A stretch of 50,087 nt of DNA from Lewinellaceae bacterium (GTDB lineage: Bacteria > Bacteroidota > Bacteroidia > Chitinophagales > Saprospiraceae). The position numbers and the translations under genes are program-made. The DNA lies in contig JACJXV010000029.1 in NCBI GenBank assembly GCA_020636445.1, forward strand, positions 1 to 50,087, in the 5' to 3' direction. Under the pieces are notes generated by a model. The model was not told the origin of the DNA. It ran no database searches and saw only the letters and a program-made list of their open reading frames with translations. Every line of letters starts with the position of its first letter. Position 1 is the stretch's first letter. This document shows positions 1-7,131 of this stretch, one piece after another.

Positions 1-294
1 GTCAATTACAACTACTACGATAGTAAGGCACTGACAAAAGCCGCTCTGCCTTTTATCCTGCAAAGCATTCGGCAGCTCATCGATCTGGGGGTAGAAACGC
101 AGCGAGCCTTTTGCTTTGGTACAGGAAAAAACTACGCCTTCCTTGAGTCTCTCAATGCCGAGCATCGCTTCTTTGGGGAAATAATCCCCTTGGAACATCC
201 CCGCTATATCATGCAGTATAAAAGTCGTTTCCTCCCGGAATACATCGATAAATACCTGGCAGCATTGGGCAAAAGTCAAGGCCCTGAGGAATAA
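1..294 (+). CDS. SMUG2-type uracil-DNA glycosylase (DUF4918), C-terminal part
   Basis: The window opens inside this gene; 97 codons remain in frame 1, ending at the TAA at 292-294. The visible part contains FCFGTGKNYAFL followed by PLEHPRYIMQYKSR near the end. This matches the conserved C-terminal block of the DUF4918/SMUG2 branch of the uracil-DNA glycosylase superfamily, where the HPR-x-IMQY segment forms the DNA-intercalation region. The family removes uracil or oxidised pyrimidines in base-excision repair in the cytoplasm. The N-terminal catalytic half is outside the window, so activity cannot be judged. It is separated by about 210 bp from the next gene, and nothing recognisable was seen in that gap. 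Confidence 0.75.
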   Translation, partial: VNYNYYDSKALTKAALPFILQSIRQLIDLGVETQRAFCFGTGKNYAFLESLNAEHRFFGEIIPLEHPRYIMQYKSRFLPEYIDKYLAALGKSQGPEE

Positions 295-505
295 AAAACA
301 TCCTGAACACTGGTTATCAATTAGCACCCTGTTAAATACCGACATTTGTGTGACCGAACCGTTATGCAAACCAGCCAATTTCACGACCTTTGCCACTAGT
401 TGGATCCCATAACTCTGTAAAGTGGGTTCAGCCAGATTATCGCTGAAAAGGTAGTCTCGATCCAACAACGAAATGCTATTGAGCAACTATTAACTACCCA
501 ATGAC

Positions 506-1843
506 ATGAAAAAACTACTCTTCTGCTGCCTGATTTCGCTGAGTGCCCTTCCTGCTAAAGCCTGGTGGGATGCAGGACACCTGGTTACTGCCATGATTGC
601 CTACCTCAACCTCGATGACCAGGCTCGGGCACGGGTAGATGAGCTTACAGCTTTATTGCAACGTGACTATCCCTATGCTAATCACTTTATCACCTTGGGT
701 ACCTGGCCTGATGACCTGAAAGCGGAAGGCGTTCGCACCTATGACACCTGGCATTACACCAATATTCCCCTCATGGCCGACAACGTCGCCCTGCCACCCC
801 AGCCGGAAATTGACGTTATCTGGGCTATTAATCAGATGAACACGGTACTTCGCTCTTCCCGACCAAAAAATGTTGACCGCGCCCGTCACCTGGGCTTTTT
901 GGTTCACTTTGTCGGGGATATCCATCAACCACTGCATTCCACTTCGGTTTTTGATAATGACCTGCCCGCCGGAAATGTTGGCGGAAACGCTTTCCCGCTC
1001 AAGAGTCCTACCTGGCGCAACCTCCACTCCCTCTGGGATGATGGCTGTGGCTACCTAAGCAGCTTAGGCGATATCAATCCATTTGGGCAAGCAAAACAGC
1101 CCCTCACGGAAGGCCAAATTGAGCAAATTCGCCAGTTGGCACAAACCTTAATGCAGGCCTACCCGGCTAGTACATTTCCTGCTATTGATGAACTGGACCC
1201 CCGCTTCTGGGCGCTGGAAAGTCACCGACTGGCAGTAAAGTATGGTTATCGGGGTGTCAATGGCAAGGACGACCGGGGCCGCGATGTGCTCCTCCAGCCC
1301 GACGGTACCCCCTCAGATTACTACCTCGAGCAAGGCCAGGAAGTGGTACGTCACCAATTGGTACTGGGTGGGTATCGCCTCGCCCGACAATTGAACAGCC
1401 TGTTTGGCCGGGCTACTCCGCCGGATAATACCCAGGAAAAAATTGCCGTCCGGGGAGTCATCCAACGGCTTTTCGACGCCATGGCCGCCAATGATTCCAA
1501 AGCGGCGGAAGCGGTTATGCTGCCGGAAGCCGCCCTGGTAAGCATCCGTATGCAAGGGGATAAAAAGGTGGTACAGACCAGCACCGGAAAAGATTTCATC
1601 AAAGGCCTGGGCAAAAGCAAACAGGTGCGGCTGGAGCGCTTCTGGGATCCTGTAATCCTGATCGATGGCGATGTAGCTACCGCCCGCGCGCCCTACGATT
1701 TACATATCGACGGGAAGTTTGACCACTGTGGCACAGATATGTTCACCCTGGTTAAAGCCACCGATGGCTGGAAAATCAGTGGGGTGACCTGGGATGTGCT
1801 GATGAACTGCCCACCTTCACCGTTGGGGCCGGTAAAAAATTGA
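506..1843 (+). CDS. Secreted S1/P1-family nuclease fused to an NTF2-like (SnoaL/DUF4440-type) domain
   Basis: 445 residues. A signal peptide (residues 1-19, ending PAKA) precedes WWDAGH, so cleavage would expose a Trp as mature residue 1, as in P1 nuclease, where the N-terminal Trp coordinates zinc. Other zinc-ligand motifs are present: the H of WDAGH, D in TWPDD, H in TWHYTN, the HFVGDIHQPLH block and NLHSLWD. The family cleaves single-stranded DNA and RNA and removes 3'-phosphates outside the cytoplasm. Residues about 315-440 form a second domain with the look of an NTF2-like fold (VIQRLFDAMAANDSKAAEA at its start, DMFTLVKATDGWKISGVTWD near its end). S1/P1 proteins usually stop near 260-300 residues, so the tail is an addition. 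The ATG at 506 is chosen because the signal peptide follows directly. A near copy of the last 23 codons lies at 3187-3255. Confidence 0.85.
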   Translation: MKKLLFCCLISLSALPAKAWWDAGHLVTAMIAYLNLDDQARARVDELTALLQRDYPYANHFITLGTWPDDLKAEGVRTYDTWHYTNIPLMADNVALPPQPEIDVIWAINQMNTVLRSSRPKNVDRARHLGFLVHFVGDIHQPLHSTSVFDNDLPAGNVGGNAFPLKSPTWRNLHSLWDDGCGYLSSLGDINPFGQAKQPLTEGQIEQIRQLAQTLMQAYPASTFPAIDELDPRFWALESHRLAVKYGYRGVNGKDDRGRDVLLQPDGTPSDYYLEQGQEVVRHQLVLGGYRLARQLNSLFGRATPPDNTQEKIAVRGVIQRLFDAMAANDSKAAEAVMLPEAALVSIRMQGDKKVVQTSTGKDFIKGLGKSKQVRLERFWDPVILIDGDVATARAPYDLHIDGKFDHCGTDMFTLVKATDGWKISGVTWDVLMNCPPSPLGPVKN

Positions 1844-1922
1844 GATGACAGGATCTGGAAATCCTCAGCGTTAGACCGGCATCGGAGTCGAAAGACTTGC
1901 TTAGTACTTTGGGCGGTCCTAC

Positions 1923-1943
1923 AACCATAAATCAAATATGGTT
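1923..1943. terminator. Small hairpin between convergent genes
   Basis: AACCATA and TATGGTT form a 7-bp stem around a 7-nt loop, followed by TATTTTGG. It lies between the end of the nuclease gene and the end of the convergent Fic gene, where a bidirectional terminator would be expected. The stem is AT-rich and weak, so this is a tentative call. Confidence 0.3.
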
Positions 1944-1973
1944 TATTTTGGCGATAAGTAGGACTTTAACCAT

Positions 1974-3056
1974 TTACTCTCTCAAAACATTGAACAAGGC
2001 CTGATGGATAAAAAATGTCTCTTTCCAGACCTGCCTGGTTTCCAAAATCCCTGTCCCGGCTAATTCATTGAGATAACGCGAGGCGGTGGGACGGGAAACG
2101 CCAAGCTGGTCCATTACGATTTCGATGCGGCAATATGGTTGCACAAAAAGTAATTCCAAGAGGTCTTTGCTATAAACCTTTGGCTTTTCTTGCTTTACTT
2201 TCTCCACAGTCCAGTAAAATAAGTCATTGATTTGGCTGATTTTTCCAATGGTTTCCAGTGCTGTCACTTCGACAGCTTTGGCCATATAAAGCACCCACTC
2301 CTCCCAATTCTCACGGGTCCGTACTTCCTGCAAGAGCCTGTAATAATCTACTTTGTTTTCAATCACAAACTTGCTGAGATATAGCACAGGTTTATCCAGC
2401 AAGCCTTTCATTATGAGGAAAAGAACATTCATGATGCGCCCAGTCCGTCCGTTTCCGTCATAGAACGGGTGTATGCTCTCAAATTGGTAGTGTTGTACTG
2501 CTAATTGGATGAAAGGCGAAATGTCGTCATCGCTATGCAGGTATTCCTCTAGGTTTCTCATCAATAGAAGAATAGTATCGTGGTCGTCCGGTGGTGTATA
2601 GATAGTTGTGCCGGTTGCAGCATTTTTCAGCGCCGTACCTGGCAAGCGCCGGATTCCTGCACTGTTCTCTTCCAAAACTTGCTGGATTTTAACAATGGCG
2701 TTTGTGTTCAAAAAGCCCCGTTCTGACAAGAGACTATAGCCCGCCAACAGTGCCTCCCTGTACCGAAGTACTTCCTTCGTGGCAGGGTCTGCCTCCAAAC
2801 CCTTACTAGAAAGCGCCTGGTAAAGCTTATCCTGCGTAGTGATGATGTTCTCGATTTCGGAACTGGCCGTCGCCTCCTTCAAAACAACTGCGTTAAGCAA
2901 AATAGAAGGATTAGGCAAAGTGTTGGCCAATCCCTTCAACTCACCAATGGCAGCGGCCGTCTTCGAAACTTGTCGAAGGACTGGCAGCGTTTCAAGTTTT
3001 TGCCTATCAGGAGGCAATAATGGCAGGTTGTTGAAAGGTATTTCTGGTCTTATCAT
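1974..3056 (-). CDS. Fic-domain protein (AMP-transferase type) with C-terminal winged helix
   Basis: 360 residues. The full Fic motif HPFYDGNGRTGR is at residues 196-207, giving the catalytic His and the ATP-phosphate-binding GNGR loop. An upstream SSEIEN (residues 65-70) fits the inhibitory-helix signature [S/T]xxxE[G/N], so this would be a self-inhibited Fic of the Fic_N class. Such proteins transfer AMP from ATP to Ser/Thr/Tyr hydroxyls of target proteins in the cytoplasm. The last 70 residues (RIEIVMDQLGVSRPTASRYL) read as a winged helix-turn-helix, which suggests DNA binding and self-regulation. The start codon at 3054-3056 is the only good one near the Fic_N domain. The gene stands alone, opposite to both neighbours, between two diverged copies of the nuclease gene's 3' end. 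No antitoxin gene is visible; inhibition appears built in. The target is unknown. Confidence 0.88.
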   Translation of the reverse strand: MIRPEIPFNNLPLLPPDRQKLETLPVLRQVSKTAAAIGELKGLANTLPNPSILLNAVVLKEATASSEIENIITTQDKLYQALSSKGLEADPATKEVLRYREALLAGYSLLSERGFLNTNAIVKIQQVLEENSAGIRRLPGTALKNAATGTTIYTPPDDHDTILLLMRNLEEYLHSDDDISPFIQLAVQHYQFESIHPFYDGNGRTGRIMNVLFLIMKGLLDKPVLYLSKFVIENKVDYYRLLQEVRTRENWEEWVLYMAKAVEVTALETIGKISQINDLFYWTVEKVKQEKPKVYSKDLLELLFVQPYCRIEIVMDQLGVSRPTASRYLNELAGTGILETRQVWKETFFIHQALFNVLRE

Positions 3057-3083
3057 GTCATAAAATAACTATTTCAACCCATA

Positions 3084-3146
3084 TCGTGTAAAAAAAACAA
3101 AAAAATCTTTACACGAAGGCCACTTCATTGTAAGTTTTTTTACATG
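3084..3146 (-). promoter_or_regulatory. Candidate operator upstream of the Fic gene
   Basis: TCGTGTAAA (3084-3092) and TTTACACGA (3108-3116) form a perfect 9-bp inverted repeat with a 15-nt A-rich spacer, 28-60 bp upstream of the Fic start codon. A second, shorter palindrome follows at 3127-3146 (CATTGTAAG...TTACATG). The repeated half-site is TGTAAA. Its position over the expected promoter, together with the winged helix in the Fic protein, suggests autoregulation. This is inference from symmetry and position. Confidence 0.45.
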
Positions 3147-3183
3147 ATACTCGCAAGGGGTTCAATTTGAATTTTCAAACAGA

Positions 3184-3255
3184 AAGATCAGTGGGGTGAC
3201 CTGGGATGTGCTGATGAGTTGCCCACCGTCGCCATTGGGGCCGGTAAAAAATTGA
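3184..3255 (+). pseudogene. 3' remnant of a paralogue of the NTF2-like domain
   Basis: Codons from 3184 to the TGA at 3253-3255 read KISGVTWDVLMSCPPSPLGP followed by VKN, against the same text with N in place of S at the end of the intact nuclease gene (1772-1843). Over 69 bp the two copies differ at 5 positions. Three changes are silent third-base changes; the other two lie in one codon (Asn to Ser). That pattern is expected of a paralogue that diverged under selection, not of a recent random copy. No reading frame homologous to the nuclease can be followed upstream of 3184, so only the gene's tail survives. Confidence 0.7.
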
Positions 3256-3260
3256 CAAGG

Positions 3261-3395
3261 CCGCCAAGGGGTTTCTTTGCGTCTTTGTGTGAAACCAGGA
3301 AACCCCGTAGTGGGGGAAAGGAAAAGTTGCTCGCCAAGACGCAGAGCCGCCAAGAGGTTCGTTGCGCCGTTGCTCCGTTGCGTGAAACCAGGAAA
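3261..3395. repeat. Two copies of a CCGCCAAG...GTGAAACCAGGAAA repeat
   Basis: Copy A (3261-3302) and copy B (3347-3395) both begin CCGCCAAG, continue with GGTT and a run of TTGCG/CTTTG-like triplet-spaced words, and end GTGAAACCAGGAAA. Between them TCGCCAAGACGCAGAG partly complements the TTTGCGTCTTTG words, so the unit can fold. It resembles the interspersed intergenic 'CCAAGACGC...TTGCGT' repeats seen in many Bacteroidota. It sits immediately downstream of the paralogue remnant and abuts the 3' end of the phosphoesterase gene. Confidence 0.6.
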
Positions 3396-3402
3396 TTTCT
3401 CC

Positions 3403-5832
3403 CTAATCCTCGTCATCCTCGTCGCTTTCCGCGATGCGGAGAAAAGCGGCGCGCCGGGGAGGAGGCATTTCCGAGTGCTCACCGCGAACTGCTTTCCAGA
3501 TGATTTCATTGAAAAGTAAATCTGGGGCCTGATCTTCCTTGTCGAGGTTAAGAGTGTATGACAAGTCCGATAGCCGGGTGTTCATGGCATTGCGATCATC
3601 CAGACTGATGCGGGCCGGCAGGTGTTGGTAGGGCTTAACATTGGCCTCCCTGGTAAAGCAGGCAAACATGGGTGTAGCCGCTGCATCATACTGACTCATT
3701 GGCGGCAATCCCAGAATCAATTCCATTGTACGCAGTAAGGACGCGGTAGAATACATGGTATGCTCCACATGATTCCGGCGCGTGTAGGGGCTAATCACCA
3801 ATGCCGGTGACCGGTGAGCATCCACATGGTCAGGACCATTTTGCGCATCATCTTCGACCACAAAAATGGCCGCCTCTTTCCAAATAGGACTGTGGGAAAT
3901 GTAATCGACAAAACGGCCCACCGCCAAATCATTATCGGCGACCATCGCCGCGGGCGTTGGGGCCCCGCCCCGGGCGCCGGACGTATGATCATTAGCAAAC
4001 CGAACGATATTAAGACGCGGGACTGCGTTCAGAGCCAGTAAGGAATCAAAATCGATTTTCCACTGTTCGAAGCGATACTGATCCTGAATACTCAGGTTAT
4101 ACCCCGGAAAACGGGCACAGGCATGTCCTTTTAAGGATTCAAGATAGGTTTGGTCGAGGTTAGCAAACTCTCCGTAGGTGCGGTAGCTTACTCCGGCGCG
4201 GTTGGCATAATCCCACAGGAATCCACCCCGCGGATAAGCGATCGGTTTTCGGCCTTCATAATCGTAAGTGCCGCCACGGCCGCCATAGTTGGTAGGCCAG
4301 GTTTTCTCAACGTAGTCATTGGCATAGGCTGCAGTCGACCAATTGTGTCCATCGGCGCTTACTTCCGCATCGACGTAAAAATTGTCGAGCAGCACAAACT
4401 CCCGCGCCAGGGCATGGATATTAGGCGTAACCTTCTCGGGAAATAAACAGAGCGAGGGATCCCCATTCCCTTCCGGCATATCACCCAGAATCTGATCGTA
4501 GGTCCGGTTTTCCTTAATGATGTAGAAGACATACTTGATGGGTGATGGCTTTCCCACCCGGTTAGGAATAGGATTTCCGGCAATCCCCGCCGGGCGCAAT
4601 TCCTTATCCTTAGAATAGGGCGTATTTTGATAAACCAGCCGCGTGAAGCCGGCCATCGTCTCTTCATCAGGAGCAGGCAACACGGAGAGCGACCCTTTGA
4701 ATAACCCGGCGATATACTCCGTAGCAGGCGTACGGTTTAGGTAGGGATTTGGCCCCCCCGGATTGGCCCTGGACCCCGTATTTCCTTTCCCATTAGCAAC
4801 GTATATCTTTCCATTAGCCACCCGAACGGCGGTAGGATACCACCCAGTCGGAATAAAACCCAGTGATTTTGACTTGCGGTACGCCTCTACGTCAAAAACA
4901 GCCAGGCAATTGTTATCGGCATTGGCGACGTACAACTCATCCCCATCAGCACTGAGGGCCAGTGAATTGGCCGTACTGCCGGTAGGTGCATCCGGATAAA
5001 GAGATGTTGTAATCACTTCCACCATCTTGCCTTCGGCGAGGTTAACTACTGCCACCGCATTGTCATCCGCACAAGCCACGTAAAGCAAATTACCATCGGG
5101 GCTAAGGACCATCTCGTTCGGATGCCGGGCTACCGGAATAGTACCCTGTAATTCTTGGCCTACCACATCATAAATGCCCACTGCCGATCCGCCCCAGAGG
5201 GAGATATACAAGTGTTTACCGTCAGGAGCTAACAGGCAGGTATATGCCTCGGCAGGCAGATCTACCCGTTTTAATAACCGTTTGGCAGCCAGGTCGATAA
5301 CGAACAGACCGGGACGACCATCTTTGCTAACCGTAAACAGGTTTTTCCCAGCGGGATCCACCACCATTCCGGCGGGGCAAATGGTATCCTTCGGCCAGGG
5401 GCGAGCCAGGCTGATTGAATCAACAAAGGCCAGCCGGTCATTGGTGTAACTATACATCCGAACACAGTTGTCGTAGCCACCGGAAGCAAACAGTTGCTGG
5501 CCATTGGGATGCCAGGCCAGCCCGTACCAGGCCTTGGGCAGGGGTAGTGATTGAATCGCCTGGAAATTATCCAGGTCAACCAGCGTCAGGCTGTTTTCAC
5601 TTTGGCCGTTGTTCGTTGCAACTGCTCTTTTTCCATCAGGAGTTAGCAACAGGTTGAGCGGCAGATCACCCAGATCCAGGTGTTCACCAGCAGGAGTAAG
5701 TGCCCAGCCATTCGGCAGAAAAATACGGGGAATGGCAGGACCTTCTGCGAGTGGTCCGGAGCCAACCTGCCGATCACAGGCAGCCATAAAAAGGGTACCT
5801 AAGAACAGGTAAAGGAGTTGCTTGGTATTCAT
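3403..5832 (-). CDS. Lipoprotein with YVTN-type beta-propeller and phosphoesterase (phospholipase C/acid phosphatase-like) domain
   Basis: 809 residues from the ATG at 5830-5832, chosen because it begins a clean lipoprotein signal (MNTKQLLYLFLGTLFMAAC); a longer reading frame upstream adds residues with no signal. After the lipobox Cys, residues about 45-390 carry repeated blades of the type LLTPDGKRAVATNN, LAPDGKHLYISLWGG and LSPDGNLLYVACADDN, a YncE-like propeller. From about 434 on, VFYIIKENRTYDQILGDMPEG opens a phosphoesterase-family domain with NFYVDAEVSADGHNW in the middle and VVEDDAQNGPDHVDAHRSP near residue 667, which carries likely metal-binding Asp and His residues. The protein ends in an acidic tail (ESDEDDED). 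This fusion is common in Bacteroidota, but its substrate is unknown. Likely anchored on a membrane facing outward. Confidence 0.8.
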   Translation of the reverse strand: MNTKQLLYLFLGTLFMAACDRQVGSGPLAEGPAIPRIFLPNGWALTPAGEHLDLGDLPLNLLLTPDGKRAVATNNGQSENSLTLVDLDNFQAIQSLPLPKAWYGLAWHPNGQQLFASGGYDNCVRMYSYTNDRLAFVDSISLARPWPKDTICPAGMVVDPAGKNLFTVSKDGRPGLFVIDLAAKRLLKRVDLPAEAYTCLLAPDGKHLYISLWGGSAVGIYDVVGQELQGTIPVARHPNEMVLSPDGNLLYVACADDNAVAVVNLAEGKMVEVITTSLYPDAPTGSTANSLALSADGDELYVANADNNCLAVFDVEAYRKSKSLGFIPTGWYPTAVRVANGKIYVANGKGNTGSRANPGGPNPYLNRTPATEYIAGLFKGSLSVLPAPDEETMAGFTRLVYQNTPYSKDKELRPAGIAGNPIPNRVGKPSPIKYVFYIIKENRTYDQILGDMPEGNGDPSLCLFPEKVTPNIHALAREFVLLDNFYVDAEVSADGHNWSTAAYANDYVEKTWPTNYGGRGGTYDYEGRKPIAYPRGGFLWDYANRAGVSYRTYGEFANLDQTYLESLKGHACARFPGYNLSIQDQYRFEQWKIDFDSLLALNAVPRLNIVRFANDHTSGARGGAPTPAAMVADNDLAVGRFVDYISHSPIWKEAAIFVVEDDAQNGPDHVDAHRSPALVISPYTRRNHVEHTMYSTASLLRTMELILGLPPMSQYDAAATPMFACFTREANVKPYQHLPARISLDDRNAMNTRLSDLSYTLNLDKEDQAPDLLFNEIIWKAVRGEHSEMPPPRRAAFLRIAESDEDDED

Positions 5833-5966
5833 GCCGAAGGTATTTACTAGCAGAAGGTACGCTAGTTTGGCCAATGTCAAAAACCTAAGGGGGGTATTTA
5901 TTAGAGAAGATTTTCTTCCGCTACGGATTGGAAAATCTGAAGCCAGCAGAAACAATATCTAATGGC

Positions 5967-6835
5967 TCAACTGACAGAACTCTTCGGCGGGTAGAGCGCA
6001 AACAGCGCATCGAAAAGGGGCCTTTTGCGGACGTTCCGCAGTTGTTCCAGCCGGTAGTCTCTGGCAGTAATATCCACCAGGCCGAAAAAGGTCAAAAAGC
6101 TGTCGTACGTGCGTGAGGCGTAACATGACGCCAGGTGTTTCTCATGTGGTGCATAACTGACTGGCGGCATAGTGTCTTCTAACATTGGAAAAGCGCGAAA
6201 ATATTTCGCTGCATAGAAGGTCACTGGCTTGGCCTGGTTGCCATATTTATGCAGCAGTACCAGGGAAAACCCTGCACCAGCCGGTCCAATTAACTCCGAT
6301 GCATATCCATCAAAATAGGCCCAGTTAAATTCCTTCAAATAGGTTGTAAACAGAGTTTGCAGGAGCGCATCGGGATCCTTCAGGAGCTTCATTCCCGTTT
6401 TCGTCAGGCTCAATTCCGAGTGGCGGACTTTCGCCAACCCGGCCATCTTAAGTAATATTTTAGCCAGATGAATAAAACTAAAATCCTCCTCCTTCAGTAT
6501 TTTCTTATCCTGATAATTATTCCACCGCTCAACGGTAAACAAGTTTAGCTCAAGCAACCCGCGGATAGTTTTGACCTGCAGGTTCCCACGGGGGGTCAGT
6601 TTGAGTTCGCCGGCTTCTTGAATGTGCTCCATCAGCCACAGCACCAGTTGCAATATGGGAATCTGCTTGTATTGCTCAGGGGTAAGTTTTTGAACTGTAT
6701 CGGACTACCCGGACTAAAGGGCTGGTATACCAAATAGTCCATTTCGTCCGGAAAATATCCTTCGAATTCCGGCATTCCCTGGGTGTTATAAAGCATCTGT
6801 ATCCATGCTGTCTGTTTCTTGAAGTCCTCATCCAT
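5967..6835 (-). pseudogene. Unrecognised cytoplasmic protein, split by one frameshift
   Basis: Two overlapping frames on the minus strand belong together. The first starts at 6835 (MDEDFKKQTAWIQMLYN) and is good to about QFK near 6690. The second frame then continues with VQKLTPEQYKQIPILQLVLW to its stop at 5967. The switch lies at or near a run of five A's (minus strand), so a single-base error is enough to explain it. The joined product would be about 288 residues, with no signal peptide or membrane segment. The C-terminal part (LAKILLKMAGLAKVRHSELS, then LTKTGMKLLKD and FNWAYFDGY) recalls winged-helix-like regions found in some plasmid pRiA4b ORF-3-type proteins, but I do not recognise the family with confidence. 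It lies upstream of the phosphoesterase gene on the same strand with a 134-bp gap. Confidence 0.5.
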
Positions 6836-7131
6836 AACGTAGTTATTTTGGCAAGCATAAGGTACGATATGCGGTTCCCAAAAACTATACGGTGAGGCAA
6901 TTTTAAATAGGAAAAGGCTTATGATTTTTCGCCAAAAACGCTATTTGGCTTTCCTCCTTACGGGGTTCAAAACACTGCCCATTTTTGAAACCATTCGGAA
7001 CCTAATCGGGATAGCACCCCTGAACACACCCTCCCAAACTAATTTATAGTTATGTTTGAAAACGCCAATAGCCCTCAGGAACTCATTGCCTCACCACATT
7101 GAACACTATCAATAAACCTGAAAACCACCCT

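Noticed and set aside
3162..3519. Overlapping small reading frames on both strands near 3.2-3.5 kb
   Set aside because: They consist of the paralogue remnant, the intergenic repeat and the end of the phosphoesterase gene in other frames; no family or start signal supports them.
6650..6720. Programmed ribosomal frameshift in the unknown gene
   Set aside because: No clear slippery heptamer followed by a hairpin was seen; a single-base error at the A-run is simpler.
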